A DNA stretch of 64,000 nucleotides from NCBI RefSeq assembly GCF_006345815.1, contig NZ_VCIG01000038.1:62001-126000 (forward strand), given 5' to 3'. Numbering within the stretch: the first letter of the stretch is position 1; each line of letters begins with the position of its first letter. Position numbers and translations under genes: made by a program. The DNA comes from Ochrobactrum sp. CGA5. GTDB lineage: Bacteria; Pseudomonadota; Alphaproteobacteria; Rhizobiales; Rhizobiaceae. Below the pieces are notes generated by a model. That model did not search any database. It was given only the letters and a program-made list of their open reading frames with translations, and had not been told where the DNA came from. Shown here in pieces: positions 1 to 9,760 of the stretch.

Positions 1-1008
1 TTCATGCGCAGCTACACCTTGCCCGGCCTCAACGGCGAGGAGCTTTTCATCGTTGAAACGGAAGTGGTTCTCGATAATGCCAACCGCGTTGCGCGTTTTC
101 GCGTCATGGGCAATCTCAGCGAGGTTCTGAAAGAGATTTCCGATTTCAGAACCAGCCTCGCGACCTATCTTGCGATCTTTGGTATTGGCAGTATTCTCAT
201 CAATGCCGCCGCTATCCTGTTCGGTCTGCGTCCGCTCGACAAGGTGCGGCAGGCGCTGGCTGATATTCGCGAGGGGCGCTCGTCAAAGCTCGACGCTTCG
301 CTGCCCGTCGAGATTGCGCCGCTCGCCACCGAAATGAATGCCCTCATCGAGAACAATCGCCGCATTGTCGAGCGTTCACGAACACAGGTCGGCAATCTCG
401 CACATTCTCTCAAAACCCCGCTTTCTGTGCTGGTCAATGAAGCACGAAGTATGGGGGGAGAACATGGACGCATTGTGCAGGAACAGAGCGAAGCGATGCA
501 GATACAGATACAACATTATCTACAGCGTGCGCGTATTGCGGCACAACGCGACAGTGTCGTGTTCCGTACGCCGGTGACGCCGGTTCTCGAACGTATGCAG
601 CGCGTGACCGCCAAACTCAACCCGACTGTGAATGTTACCTTCAGGAATGATCTGTCCAGTGCCGTCTTTGCTGGCGAGAGGGAAGATCTGGAAGAAATCG
701 TCGGCAATCTGCTGGAGAATGCGGGCAAATGGGGACGTAAACGCATCAATATCAAGCTTGCCCGTGTTTCTGGGGAGCAACGACGGTTTGAAGTCCTGAT
801 AGAAGATGACGGGCCGGGGCTGGCATCGGACAAGATCGAAGCGGCGCTCAAGCGCGGTAGCCGTGTCGATGAAACAAAACCGGGAACTGGGCTCGGACTC
901 GCAATCGTGCAGGATACAGTTCGCGAATATGGCGGTGACTTGCATCTGGGCAAGAGCTCGTTAGGTGGATTGGGCGTCCGGGCCGTGTTGCCGCTGACGG
1001 AAGATTGA
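1..1008 (+). CDS. feuQ: Sensor histidine kinase FeuQ, C-terminal part (5' end outside window)
   Basis: This is the 3' part of an inner-membrane two-component sensor kinase; the frame is open from the first base, so the true start lies upstream. A transmembrane stretch near residues 55-75 is followed by a HAMP-like linker, a dimerisation helix with the phospho-acceptor histidine in NLAHSLKTPLS, and an ATPase domain with an N box (GNLLENAGKW) and glycine-rich boxes (DDGPGLA, GTGLGLAIV). In rhizobia feuPQ lies directly upstream of cycHJKL and controls cyclic glucan export and symbiosis genes; the same cyc genes follow here, so the FeuQ name rests on gene order plus domain content. The partner regulator FeuP should be just upstream of the window. 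Confidence 0.82.
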   Translation, partial: FMRSYTLPGLNGEELFIVETEVVLDNANRVARFRVMGNLSEVLKEISDFRTSLATYLAIFGIGSILINAAAILFGLRPLDKVRQALADIREGRSSKLDASLPVEIAPLATEMNALIENNRRIVERSRTQVGNLAHSLKTPLSVLVNEARSMGGEHGRIVQEQSEAMQIQIQHYLQRARIAAQRDSVVFRTPVTPVLERMQRVTAKLNPTVNVTFRNDLSSAVFAGEREDLEEIVGNLLENAGKWGRKRINIKLARVSGEQRRFEVLIEDDGPGLASDKIEAALKRGSRVDETKPGTGLGLAIVQDTVREYGGDLHLGKSSLGGLGVRAVLPLTED

Positions 1009-1106
1009 CGGTTGTGTTTGATCGAAAGCGAACTAGAAGAATACTAAGTATAAAAGTCGTATGATGCGATGGTAAGCATGCTAATTGTTTATGAAGGCCG
1101 GTTGTT

Positions 1107-1559
1107 ATGATGATTGTATCCAGGTTTTCTCACCCTGTTTCAGTTGCTTCGACGATGCTTGTTGTAGCGCTTGCATTGTCGGCTTGCGGCGCGACTAACA
1201 AGGGGACACGTCTCGGTGCGCTGGGCGGCGGTTCTACAGCACAGAAACCGGAAGTCAGCCTGTTGACGTCTCTTGGGAACGGTCTTCTCGGCAACGCTGC
1301 AAATCAGTTGAATGCAGGTGATCGCAAGAAAGCGCTCGAAGCTGAATATCGTGCGCTCGAATATTCACCGGCGGGCAAGACCGTATCCTGGAGTGGAAGT
1401 GGGTCGAATTCCGGCGATGTGACGGCGGCGCAACCCTACCAGGTTGGCTCTCAGAATTGCCGCCAGTATTCACACAGCTTTACCATTGGCGGATCGCTGC
1501 AGACTACCCGCGGAACGGCATGTCGCAATCCGGACGGTAGCTGGACGCCGTTGACCTAA
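1107..1559 (+). CDS. Putative outer-membrane lipoprotein
   Basis: A 150-residue exported protein. The N-terminus has a hydrophobic stretch ending in the lipobox LSAC (Cys27), so signal peptidase II processing and lipid anchoring are expected. The C-terminal half, with the paired cysteines of QNCRQY and GTACRNPDGSW, resembles the RT0821/Lpp0805 or 17-kDa surface-antigen type of small alphaproteobacterial lipoprotein. Two adjacent ATG codons (1107 and 1110) could start it. It sits between feuQ and ccmI with about 90-100 bp of non-coding sequence on each side, so it may be transcribed alone. The function is unknown; a structural envelope role is an inference. Confidence 0.75.
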   Translation: MMIVSRFSHPVSVASTMLVVALALSACGATNKGTRLGALGGGSTAQKPEVSLLTSLGNGLLGNAANQLNAGDRKKALEAEYRALEYSPAGKTVSWSGSGSNSGDVTAAQPYQVGSQNCRQYSHSFTIGGSLQTTRGTACRNPDGSWTPLT

Positions 1560-1647
1560 CATCAGGCCTTTGCGGCGAATTGCCCTAGGTAGCAACTTAC
1601 TGCAGGTAGTAGTTGGTTTTTCCCTTGGCTGCGCTTAAGTCGTAGCC

Positions 1648-2787
1648 ATGGGATTCTGGCTTGTTGCAGCATTACTGACATTGGCAGCTACTTTGGCTGT
1701 TTTGTTGCCTCTCACGTGGCGCAAGCAGGCATTCTTGCCCGCTGAAAAGAATGATCTCGAGGTCTATCGGGACCAGTTGCGTGAGGTCGAAGCCGACGCT
1801 GCACGCGGTATGATCGACCCTCAGAGCGCCGAACAGGCACGCATTGAAATATCACGTCGCATTTTGAATGCTGAAAAGTCAGCTAAGGAAGCTGCAGAAG
1901 CCGCGGGCAGAGCCGCACCGGGCCGATTGCTGGCTTTTATCGCGGTCCTTGCCGTGCCGCTGATCGCCTGGGGCATCTATCCGCTTCTCGGTAAACCGGA
2001 CATGCCATCCATGCCGCTGGCCGAACGGCTTTCGGCCGCTGCGGATCGCGGTTCTGTCGATGAGCTTGTGGCGCGTGCCGAAGCGCATCTGGCACAAAAC
2101 CCAGGCGATGTGCGTGGATGGGATGTGCTGGCGCCGATCTATCTGCGGCTTGGTCGTGCTACAGATGCCGTCAATGCATATCGCACTTCCATTCGCATTG
2201 CTGGAGAGAACTTCCCGCGTGTTCTGGGCTTGGGTGAAGCACTGGCAACCGCTTCGGGTGGTACCGTGACCGCGGAGGCAGAAAGCTTCTTCAATAAAGC
2301 TGCCGATCTCGAACCAAATGATGTGCGTCCGCAGTTTTATCTTGCACAGGGAGAGATGCAGGACGGTCGCATGGATATGGCTGCCAATCGGCTACAGGCG
2401 TTTCTCGACAAGGCGCCGGCTGATGCCCCATGGCGCGGCCAGATCGAACAGGCTATCGCCCGGCTTCGTAACCCTATTTCCGGTGGCGTACAGCAACCGA
2501 AAGGGCCGACGGCGGACGATGTTGATGCCGCTTCATCACTAAGCCCGGAAGACCGGCAAGCGATGATCGAAGGCATGGTTCAACGTCTTGATGAAAGTCT
2601 TCGCCAGAATAGTGGGGATGTCGAAGGCTGGAAGCGTCTCGTGCGCTCCTATATCATCCTCAACCGTCGCGATGCAGCGCTGGACGCGCTAAATCGCGGC
2701 ATGACAGCCCTTCAGGGCGAAAGCCGGACGAACCTGCAGAGCTTCGCAGCCGGTCTTGGACTGGAAACAGGGAACGCACAAAAATGA
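1648..2787 (+). CDS. ccmI: Cytochrome c maturation protein CcmI (CycH)
   Basis: Inner-membrane protein that holds apocytochrome c for heme ligation. Residues 1-20 form the first membrane helix and residues about 90-112 the second; between them lies the cytoplasmic, charged CcmI loop ([12 protein letters not shown] is typical). The periplasmic part carries TPR-like helices, for example [20 protein letters not shown]. At 379 residues it fits rhizobial CycH. It is the first gene of a four-gene operon; its stop overlaps the start of ccmE by four bases (ATGA), implying translational coupling. The sequence upstream of its start (1560-1647) should hold the operon promoter. Confidence 0.93.
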   Translation: MGFWLVAALLTLAATLAVLLPLTWRKQAFLPAEKNDLEVYRDQLREVEADAARGMIDPQSAEQARIEISRRILNAEKSAKEAAEAAGRAAPGRLLAFIAVLAVPLIAWGIYPLLGKPDMPSMPLAERLSAAADRGSVDELVARAEAHLAQNPGDVRGWDVLAPIYLRLGRATDAVNAYRTSIRIAGENFPRVLGLGEALATASGGTVTAEAESFFNKAADLEPNDVRPQFYLAQGEMQDGRMDMAANRLQAFLDKAPADAPWRGQIEQAIARLRNPISGGVQQPKGPTADDVDAASSLSPEDRQAMIEGMVQRLDESLRQNSGDVEGWKRLVRSYIILNRRDAALDALNRGMTALQGESRTNLQSFAAGLGLETGNAQK

Positions 2788-3281
2788 GCGCGACCGCAGA
2801 CGACAATGCAAGGGGTGGCAAACCGGCGGGTAATTTTGCCCGGACCGTCAGCCGGAGAAAGCGCAAGCGCCTGTTCCTTATCGGCGGCGCACTGGCAGTT
2901 TTGGCCGTAGCGGTGGGGCTGATGCTGATGGCTTTCAGTCAGGACATCCGTTTCTTCCGCACACCCGCCGATCTAACGGAGCAGGATATGGCCTCCGGCT
3001 CGCGGTTCCGTCTCGGTGGCCTCGTCGAGGAAGGCTCTGTCAGCCGCGACGGCAGCGAACTGCGTTTCACGGTGACAGATACGATCAAGACCGTGAAAGT
3101 CGTGTTCGAAGGCATTCCGCCCGATCTTTTTCGCGAAGGGCAAGGCGTCGTAGCCGAAGGACGTTTCGGAGACGACGGTGTGTTCCGTGCCGACAATGTT
3201 CTGGCGAAGCATGACGAGAACTACGTTCCCAAGGACCTTGCCGACAGCTTGAAGGAAAAGGGCGTCTGGGAAGGCAAGTAG
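2784..3281 (+). CDS. ccmE: Periplasmic heme chaperone CcmE (CycJ)
   Basis: CcmE binds heme covalently in the periplasm and hands it to the CcmF/CcmH ligase. The 165-residue protein has a basic N-terminal segment, one membrane anchor (about residues 30-50) and the conserved OB-fold. The heme-binding histidine is His143 in the motif HDENYVP, with Tyr147 nearby, as in the CcmE family. The start overlaps the ccmI stop. About 60 bp separate it from ccmF, and that gap holds a short palindrome. Confidence 0.95.
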   Translation: MSATADDNARGGKPAGNFARTVSRRKRKRLFLIGGALAVLAVAVGLMLMAFSQDIRFFRTPADLTEQDMASGSRFRLGGLVEEGSVSRDGSELRFTVTDTIKTVKVVFEGIPPDLFREGQGVVAEGRFGDDGVFRADNVLAKHDENYVPKDLADSLKEKGVWEGK

Positions 3282-3286
3282 AGGTT

Positions 3287-3327
3287 AGAGCATTCCGTAT
3301 CGGACCTGCGGTCCGGCAGGATGCTTG
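3287..3327. repeat. Short palindrome between ccmE and ccmF
   Basis: The gap between ccmE and ccmF contains nested inverted repeats: AGCATTCC pairs with GGATGCT, and CGGACC with GGTCCG inside. The AGAGCATT-type end is shared with other intergenic palindromes in the window (12704, 20603, 23889, 33474), suggesting a short member of a dispersed RIME-like family. As RNA it would form a stem-loop inside the operon transcript, just before the ccmF ribosome-binding site. Confidence 0.55.
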
Positions 3328-3340
3328 ATGGAGATTGCAG

Positions 3341-5332
3341 ATGAGTGTCGAAATTGGCCATTTTGCTCTGATTCTGGCACTGGCTCTTTCGATTGTCCAA
3401 TCGATCGTGCCGGTGGTCGGCGCGCATCGCCGGGATATGCAGCTCATGGCTGTCGCGGTACCGACTGCTATTGCCGTCTTCGCACTGATCTGCCTTGCAT
3501 CGGCCGTGCTTGTTCACGCCTATGTCGTGTCAGATTTCTCGGTCCTGAACGTGGTCGAGAACTCGCACTCGCAAAAGCCGCTCCTCTACAAGATCACAGG
3601 CGTCTGGGGTAATCATGAAGGCTCTATGCTGCTGTGGGTATTCATTCTCACCTTCTTCAGTGCGCTGGTCGCTGCATTTTCCGGTAATCTACCCGAAACG
3701 CTTCGCGCCAACGTTCTTGCTGTGCAGGGCTGGATCGGAGCCGCATTTCTGGCGTTCATCGTGTTCACCTCGAACCCGTTTACCCGTATTTTCCCGGCTC
3801 CGATGGAAGGGGGAGACCTCAATCCGATTCTTCAGGATATTGGTCTCGCGATCCATCCGCCTCTGCTTTATCTCGGTTACGTCGGCTTTTCGGTATGTTT
3901 TTCCTTTGCCGTGGCGGCGTTGATCGAAGGACGTCTCGATGCTGCTTGGGCGCGCTGGGTGCGTCCTTGGGCGCTCGTGGCCTGGATGTTCCTGACCGGT
4001 GGCATCGCCATGGGCTCCTACTGGGCCTATTATGAGCTTGGTTGGGGCGGCTGGTGGTTCTGGGACCCTGTTGAAAATGCATCGTTCATGCCGTGGCTGG
4101 TTGGTACGGCCTTGCTCCATTCCGCTCTCGTGATGGAAAAGCGTTCGGCACTGAAAATCTGGACCGTACTGCTGGCGATTCTCACCTTTTCGCTGTCGCT
4201 GCTTGGCACCTTCCTTGTCCGCTCCGGCGTTCTGACTTCGGTTCACAGCTTCGCTACCGATCCGGGACGTGGCCTTTTCATTCTGGCGATCCTTGCAATC
4301 TTCATTGGCGGGTCGTTGTCGCTTTTCGCACTTCGCGTTCAAAGCCTGACGGCGGGCGGTATATTCCACCCGATTTCCCGCGAAGGCGCGCTCGTCTTCA
4401 ATAATCTGTTCCTGACGACGGCTGCCGCGACTGTGCTGATCGGTACGCTTTATCCACTGCTGCTTGAAGTGATGACCGGCGACAAGATTTCGGTGGGTGC
4501 CCCCTTCTTCAACATGACCTTCGGCCCGCTGATGATACCGCTTCTTTTTGCGGTTCCCTTCGGGCCGCTGCTCGCCTGGAAACGCGGCGATCTTTACGGC
4601 GTGTCGCAGCGGCTGATGACGGCTTTCGCGCTCTCACTTGTGGCTGCGGCAATCGTTCTGTGGAGCACCTCGGCGAAATCGGTTCTCGCCGCCTGTGGGA
4701 TCGGGCTTGCCGCGTGGCTGATTTTCGGGAGTCTGACAGACCTCTTTTTCAAGTCTGGCATCAGCAAGGTTTCCGTTGGTAAAGCATTTTCGCGGTTCAA
4801 GGGTTTGCCGCGCTCGGTCTTCGGTACCGCACTTGCCCATATCGGGCTTGGCGTGACGCTGCTTGGCATTGTAAGCGTGACCACCTTCGGCACGGAGAAT
4901 GTGCTGATCATGCGTCCGGGCGATACCGCCAAGGTGCAGAACTACACGCTGCGCTTTGAAGGACTTCGCCCGCTGACCGGCTCGAACTTTACCGAAAATC
5001 GCGGCACGTTCACGCTGCTGGATTCCAGCTCGCGCAGCCTTGGGCAGATCGAACCGTCCAAGCGATTCTTCCCGGCACGCCAGATGCCGACGACAGAATC
5101 AGGCATCAAAACGCTGTGGTTCAGCCAGGTCTATGTCGCGCTTGGCGATGAACCGGGCGACGGTTCGGTCGTGGTGCGCATATGGTGGAAGCCTGACGTG
5201 ACGCTTATCTGGTATGGCGCGCTTATCATGATGGTGGGTGCGTTGTTTTCTCTGGCTGACCGTCGTCTGCGGGTGGGGGCGCCTTCGCGCAGTCGCAAAT
5301 CCACTTCAAAAGAAGCGGAGGCCGCAGCATGA
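3341..5332 (+). CDS. ccmF: Heme lyase subunit CcmF (CycK)
   Basis: Large polytopic inner-membrane subunit of the cytochrome c heme ligase. The tryptophan-rich WWD signature ([19 protein letters not shown]) lies about one third into the protein, flanked by conserved histidines in transmembrane helices; about 15 hydrophobic segments can be followed. The ATG at 3341 is preferred over an in-frame TTG at 3335 because a GGAG sits at a good distance upstream. The product of 663 residues is normal for the family. The gene overlaps ccmH by four bases (ATGA), so the two are translationally coupled. Confidence 0.95.
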   Translation: MSVEIGHFALILALALSIVQSIVPVVGAHRRDMQLMAVAVPTAIAVFALICLASAVLVHAYVVSDFSVLNVVENSHSQKPLLYKITGVWGNHEGSMLLWVFILTFFSALVAAFSGNLPETLRANVLAVQGWIGAAFLAFIVFTSNPFTRIFPAPMEGGDLNPILQDIGLAIHPPLLYLGYVGFSVCFSFAVAALIEGRLDAAWARWVRPWALVAWMFLTGGIAMGSYWAYYELGWGGWWFWDPVENASFMPWLVGTALLHSALVMEKRSALKIWTVLLAILTFSLSLLGTFLVRSGVLTSVHSFATDPGRGLFILAILAIFIGGSLSLFALRVQSLTAGGIFHPISREGALVFNNLFLTTAAATVLIGTLYPLLLEVMTGDKISVGAPFFNMTFGPLMIPLLFAVPFGPLLAWKRGDLYGVSQRLMTAFALSLVAAAIVLWSTSAKSVLAACGIGLAAWLIFGSLTDLFFKSGISKVSVGKAFSRFKGLPRSVFGTALAHIGLGVTLLGIVSVTTFGTENVLIMRPGDTAKVQNYTLRFEGLRPLTGSNFTENRGTFTLLDSSSRSLGQIEPSKRFFPARQMPTTESGIKTLWFSQVYVALGDEPGDGSVVVRIWWKPDVTLIWYGALIMMVGALFSLADRRLRVGAPSRSRKSTSKEAEAAA

Positions 5333-5805
5333 GGACGCGCTCGGCATTGGCGGCACTCCTGCTCGGCGCTGCTTTGGCAATTCATGGAACAGCGGCACTT
5401 GCGGTCAATCCGGATGAGGTCTTATCCGATCCGGCGCTTGAAAAGCGCGCCCGTACGATCTCCAGCGAACTGCGCTGTATGGTGTGCCAGAACGAATCTA
5501 TAGACGATTCCAATGCCGAGCTTGCTCGTGATCTTCGTATCCTTGTGCGTGACCGGCTAAAAGAAGGCGATAGTGACGAACAGGTGATGGACTTCATCGT
5601 AGACCGTTATGGTGAGTTCGTGCTTTTGAAGCCGCGTCTCAATGCGCGCACGGTGCTCCTGTGGGGCTTTCCGGTTGTCATCCTTCTGATCGGTGCAGTA
5701 GCGCTGGTTTTTGCTTTTCGTGGACGCAAACAGGCGGGCGAGGCGCCGAAGCCACTTACCGATAGCGAAAAGGCGGAGCTTTCACGGCTGCTTGACGGCA
5801 AATAA
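5329..5805 (+). CDS. ccmH: Cytochrome c maturation thiol protein CcmH (CycL)
   Basis: Membrane-anchored periplasmic thiol oxidoreductase that reduces the CXXCH cysteines of apocytochrome c before heme attachment. A cleavable signal peptide (about residues 1-25) precedes the LRCMVCQN motif with redox cysteines Cys50 and Cys53; a membrane helix spans about 108-130. The length of 158 residues matches CycL. It is the last gene of the ccmI-E-F-H operon. The next gene, degP, starts 168 bp downstream behind its own leader. Confidence 0.94.
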   Translation: MRTRSALAALLLGAALAIHGTAALAVNPDEVLSDPALEKRARTISSELRCMVCQNESIDDSNAELARDLRILVRDRLKEGDSDEQVMDFIVDRYGEFVLLKPRLNARTVLLWGFPVVILLIGAVALVFAFRGRKQAGEAPKPLTDSEKAELSRLLDGK

Positions 5806-5972
5806 TCGTCATGTGCTTGCGGATCCTATTCGCAACCTTACGAAACTTTCATGTTGTGGAAACGGAGCGGTAAGGTAGCCCCGACTATCTTACGCTCTAT
5901 AAAGGTTTCACAGGTCCACGTTTCCTGGATAATCAGGGCGACGACCGGATTACTGCTCGTAAGGAGAAATAC

Positions 5973-7535
5973 ATGTCCAGAGCCAGGATTTCCAACTATC
6001 GCAAGGGCGTTGCCGCGATTGCATTGTCGGCTGCTCTAGCCGGTGGTTTTGTCGCAACCGGTCCGCTCGGCGCACTCAACGATGCCCGCGCGGAAGCTGT
6101 GCAGATAACGCCGCCGCCGCAGGCGGCGGGTTTTGCCGATCTGGTTGAGAAGGTTCGTCCTGCTGTCGTCAGTGTCCGTGTAAAGAAAGACGTGCAGCAA
6201 ACTGCCGACCGCGGCGGCGGCGGCCAGTTTTTCGGCCCTCCCGGCTTCGACCAGCTTCCCGACGATCATCCGTTAAAGCGCTTTTTCCGCGATTTCGGCG
6301 TGGATCCGCGTGGCGACGCACGTCCCGATGCCCGCCCGGACCGTCGTGGCCCCGGCAAGCGAGGCCCACGCCCCGGTCATGAACGTCCGGTCGCTCAGGG
6401 TTCCGGCTTCTTCATTTCTGAAGACGGCTATGTCGTAACCAACAATCATGTGGTTTCCGACGGCGATGCATATAGCGTTGTCATGGATGACGGTACAGAA
6501 CTTGACGCGAAGCTGATCGGTACCGATCCGCGCACCGATCTGGCCGTGCTGAAGGTCAACGATCCCAAGAAGAAGTTCACATATGTTGCATTCGGCGACG
6601 ATAACAAGATTCGTGTCGGCGACTGGGTCGTGGCTGTTGGCAATCCGTTTGGTCTCGGCGGCACGGTTACGTCCGGTATCGTGTCGGCTCGTGGCCGCGA
6701 TATCGGCGCGGGTCCTTACGATGACTTTATCCAGATCGACGCGGCTGTGAACAAGGGTAATTCCGGTGGTCCGGCTTTCAATCTTTCCGGTCAGGTCATT
6801 GGTATCAACACCGCCATCTTCTCGCCTTCGGGTGGCAGCGTGGGTATTGCCTTTGCAATTCCGGCCTCGACTGCAAAGCAGGTTGTTGACCAGCTCATCA
6901 AGAAGGGCTCGGTTGAGCGTGGCTGGATCGGTGTCCAGATTCAGCCAGTGACGAAGGATATTGCTGCTTCACTTGGCCTTGCCGAAGAGAAGGGCGCAAT
7001 CGTTGCGTCGCCGCAGAAGGATGGCCCCGCCGCCAAGGCCGGCATTCAGTCCGGCGATGTGATCACGGCCGTGAACGGCGAGACTGTTCAGGACCCGCGC
7101 GATCTCGCTCGCAAGGTTGCTGGCATCGTTCCAGGCGAAAAGGCGGCACTCACCGTCTGGCGCAAGAACAAGGCTGAGGAAATCAAGGTCACCATTGAGG
7201 CTATGCCTGGCGATCTTGGTAAGTCGGCCAGCCCGTCTGGCGACAATGGCGGTGGCCAGAACGAGACTCTCGACTCCTATGGCCTGACCGTTACGCCGTC
7301 TGAAGACGGTAATGGTGTGGTGGTAACCGATGTCGACCCCGACAGCGATGCTTCCGATCGCGGTATCCGTTCCGGCGACATCATTGTAAGTGTCAACAAC
7401 CAGACTGTGAAAAGCGCCAAGGATATCAACAGCGCCATCCGCGAAGCCGCCAAGTCGGGTCGCAAGGCCGTGCTGCTGCAGTTGCAGAGCAACGATCAGA
7501 GCCGCTTCGTGGCATTGCCGATTGATCAGGGATGA
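5973..7535 (+). CDS. degP: Periplasmic serine protease DegP/HtrA
   Basis: Do-type protease and chaperone that clears damaged envelope proteins. Residues 1-40 are a signal peptide ending near DARA. The protease domain has the catalytic triad His159 (NNHV), Asp189 (TDLA) and Ser264 (GNSGGP). Two PDZ domains follow (about 285-390 and 415-515). A glycine-, arginine- and proline-rich insert around 80-140 lies in the LA-loop region. An AAGGAG ribosome-binding site precedes the ATG. The 520-residue length agrees with Brucella HtrA. Its position after cycL is conserved in rhizobia. Confidence 0.96.
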   Translation: MSRARISNYRKGVAAIALSAALAGGFVATGPLGALNDARAEAVQITPPPQAAGFADLVEKVRPAVVSVRVKKDVQQTADRGGGGQFFGPPGFDQLPDDHPLKRFFRDFGVDPRGDARPDARPDRRGPGKRGPRPGHERPVAQGSGFFISEDGYVVTNNHVVSDGDAYSVVMDDGTELDAKLIGTDPRTDLAVLKVNDPKKKFTYVAFGDDNKIRVGDWVVAVGNPFGLGGTVTSGIVSARGRDIGAGPYDDFIQIDAAVNKGNSGGPAFNLSGQVIGINTAIFSPSGGSVGIAFAIPASTAKQVVDQLIKKGSVERGWIGVQIQPVTKDIAASLGLAEEKGAIVASPQKDGPAAKAGIQSGDVITAVNGETVQDPRDLARKVAGIVPGEKAALTVWRKNKAEEIKVTIEAMPGDLGKSASPSGDNGGGQNETLDSYGLTVTPSEDGNGVVVTDVDPDSDASDRGIRSGDIIVSVNNQTVKSAKDINSAIREAAKSGRKAVLLQLQSNDQSRFVALPIDQG

Positions 7536-7568
7536 TGACCGGCAGCCCTGGAAGGCTCTGAGCAACTC

Positions 7569-7596
7569 GATGCCAGGCGGTTCTCCGCCTGGCATC
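7569..7596 (+). terminator. Strong hairpin after degP
   Basis: A perfect 12-bp stem (GATGCCAGGCGG / CCGCCTGGCATC) with a TTCT loop starts 33 bases after the degP stop. No clear T-run follows, so it may be a partial terminator or an RNA-stabilising 3' structure ahead of the two-component pair. Confidence 0.6.
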
Positions 7597-7627
7597 GCCT
7601 TATCAACAAACAGTATATAGTAGCGCC

Positions 7628-8335
7628 ATGAAGATTCTCGTTATTGAAGATGACCGCGAAGCGGCCCGCTATCTGGAGAAGGCCTTCACCGAGGCCGGAC
7701 ATTCTGCCGATATTGCCGGTGACGGCGAGACCGGTTATGCGCTGGCCGAGAATGGAAGCTACGATGTCCTCGTCGTAGACCGCATGTTGCCGAAACGCGA
7801 TGGCTTATCAGTCGTGGCCGGGTTACGCGCCAAGGGTATGGAAACACCGGTTCTGATCCTTTCTGCTCTCGGCGAGGTGGACGACCGTGTTACGGGCTTG
7901 CGGGCTGGTGGTGACGACTATTTGACCAAACCCTATGCATTTTCGGAGCTATTGGCTCGCGTGGAGGTTCTCCAGCGTCGTTCCAGCCCCCGCGAGGCCG
8001 ATACGATTTATCGTGTTGGCGATCTGGAGCTTGATCGGCTTGCGCATACGGCCCGCCGACAGGACGTGGATATTACGCTCCAGCCTCGCGAATTCCGACT
8101 TCTCGAATATTTGATGCGTCATGCGGGACAGGTTGTCACGCGCACGATGCTGCTTGAAAACGTCTGGGATTACCACTTCGATCCACAGACCAATGTGATT
8201 GACGTACATATTTCGCGTTTACGTTCCAAGATCGAGAAGGGCTTCGACGTTCCGTTACTTCATACGGTGCGTGGCGCCGGCTACATGTTAAAGGCTGGAC
8301 GAGCAAAACAATCTGCAGCCGCCAAGGTGGACTGA
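7628..8335 (+). CDS. OmpR/PhoB-family response regulator
   Basis: Cytoplasmic transcription regulator of 235 residues. The receiver domain has the acidic pocket EDD (residues 7-9), the phospho-acceptor Asp51 (VVDRMLP) and the conserved Lys in LTKPYAFSEL; a winged-helix DNA-binding domain follows (about 130-225, with ENVWDYHFDPQTNVIDVHIS). It overlaps the downstream histidine kinase by one base (TGATG), so the pair is co-translated. The same pair sits between degP and glnE in Sinorhizobium. The stimulus and target genes cannot be told from the sequence; proximity to degP suggests envelope sensing, which is an inference. Confidence 0.93.
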   Translation: MKILVIEDDREAARYLEKAFTEAGHSADIAGDGETGYALAENGSYDVLVVDRMLPKRDGLSVVAGLRAKGMETPVLILSALGEVDDRVTGLRAGGDDYLTKPYAFSELLARVEVLQRRSSPREADTIYRVGDLELDRLAHTARRQDVDITLQPREFRLLEYLMRHAGQVVTRTMLLENVWDYHFDPQTNVIDVHISRLRSKIEKGFDVPLLHTVRGAGYMLKAGRAKQSAAAKVD

Positions 8336-9738
8336 TGAGCCGCTTTTCAGCGCTCATGCGCACAACCGCCGTTCGACTATCAACGCTTTATCTGCTGCTC
8401 TTCATTGTGGGCGCGGTTGCGTTGGTCTTCTATATGACCAATCTGTCGGCATCCATGCTTGCCGGGCAGACACAGGAAGCGCTTGGCGAGGAAGTTGCCA
8501 GTATCGGCAAAAGCTATGCGCGGGGCGGTATTCCGCAACTCGTGCGGACAATCGATTATCGCTCACGTCAGCCGGGCGCCTACCTCTATCTGGTCGCTGA
8601 CCCGGCAGGGCGTATTCTTGCGGGTAATGTTGAAAGTGTCGAGCCGGGAGTCCTTGATACCGACGGCGTTATCGAACGAGCCTTTAATTACAGGCGCTAT
8701 GGCGAACAGGGCACGGAGACGGAGCACCGCGCCATTGCGGTCGTGATCGCATTGCCGAACGGTATGCGGCTTCTGGTCGGTCGCGATCTGGGTGAACCTG
8801 AGCGGTTCCGTTATGTCGTTCGTCGGTCGCTAATGCTTGCGCTCGGTATCATGGGCGTCGGTGCGCTCTTGATCTGGCTGTTCGTTGGACGGCGTGCATT
8901 GAAGCGTATTGATGAGGTTTCGCGCGCGTCACAGCGCATCATGGATGGGGATCTGACGGGCAGACTTCCGGTGAATGGCTCAGGCGATGAATTCGACCGC
9001 CTGTCAGGCAATCTCAATGTCATGCTCGGTAGAATTCTCGAACTGAACGAAGGGCTGAAGCAGGTCTCCGACAACATTGCGCATGATCTTAAGACGCCGC
9101 TGACGCGCCTGCGCAATCGCGCGGAAGAAGCTCTTTCCGGCAAGAAAGCAGGACCGGAATATCGTGCGGCGCTTGAAGATATCATTGGCGAGTCGGATCA
9201 GTTGATCCGAACCTTCAACGCGATTCTGATGATCTCGCGTCTGGAAGCAGGCTACTCGTCCGAAAATCTGGAAAACATGCCGGTGGCGCCAATACTTCGC
9301 GACGTGGCCGAAATGTACGAGCCTGTTGCCGAGGATGTTGGCGTGAGCCTCACACTTGGCGATTTGGATGAAGTTGCGCTTCATATCAATCGCGAACTGG
9401 TCGGGCAGACAATTTCCAATCTCGTCGACAATGCAATCAAATATGCTGGCGGCGATGAGCGGAACGCGACCGTGAGCCTTTCTATGGAACGCGATCCGAA
9501 CTGGGTCCGCATCATTGTTGCCGATAATGGTCCTGGCATTCCCGAAGACAAGCGCGAACAGGCGACAGAACGGTTTGTTCGCCTTGAGGAAAGTCGCACA
9601 CAGCCCGGCTCGGGACTCGGTTTAAGTCTTGCCAAGGCTGTGATGAAATTGCACGGTGGCGCACTTCGTCTTGAAGGCAATGATCCGGGCCTGCGCGCTG
9701 TGCTTGAGTTCCCGTTGCCGTCGGACAAGGTCGAATAA
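8335..9738 (+). CDS. Membrane sensor histidine kinase, partner of the upstream regulator
   Basis: A 467-residue EnvZ-like kinase. Transmembrane helices at about 15-36 and 164-185 bound a periplasmic sensor region of roughly 125 residues. HAMP follows, then the HisKA helix with His250 in NIAHDLKTPLT, and an HATPase domain with N box (NLVDNAIKYA), DNGPGIP and GSGLGLSLAK. The ATG overlaps the stop of the regulator gene. The stop is 22 bp before glnE, so read-through into glnE is possible. Confidence 0.93.
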   Translation: MSRFSALMRTTAVRLSTLYLLLFIVGAVALVFYMTNLSASMLAGQTQEALGEEVASIGKSYARGGIPQLVRTIDYRSRQPGAYLYLVADPAGRILAGNVESVEPGVLDTDGVIERAFNYRRYGEQGTETEHRAIAVVIALPNGMRLLVGRDLGEPERFRYVVRRSLMLALGIMGVGALLIWLFVGRRALKRIDEVSRASQRIMDGDLTGRLPVNGSGDEFDRLSGNLNVMLGRILELNEGLKQVSDNIAHDLKTPLTRLRNRAEEALSGKKAGPEYRAALEDIIGESDQLIRTFNAILMISRLEAGYSSENLENMPVAPILRDVAEMYEPVAEDVGVSLTLGDLDEVALHINRELVGQTISNLVDNAIKYAGGDERNATVSLSMERDPNWVRIIVADNGPGIPEDKREQATERFVRLEESRTQPGSGLGLSLAKAVMKLHGGALRLEGNDPGLRAVLEFPLPSDKVE

Positions 9739-9760
9739 GGACGTGACATAAGAGGGGATC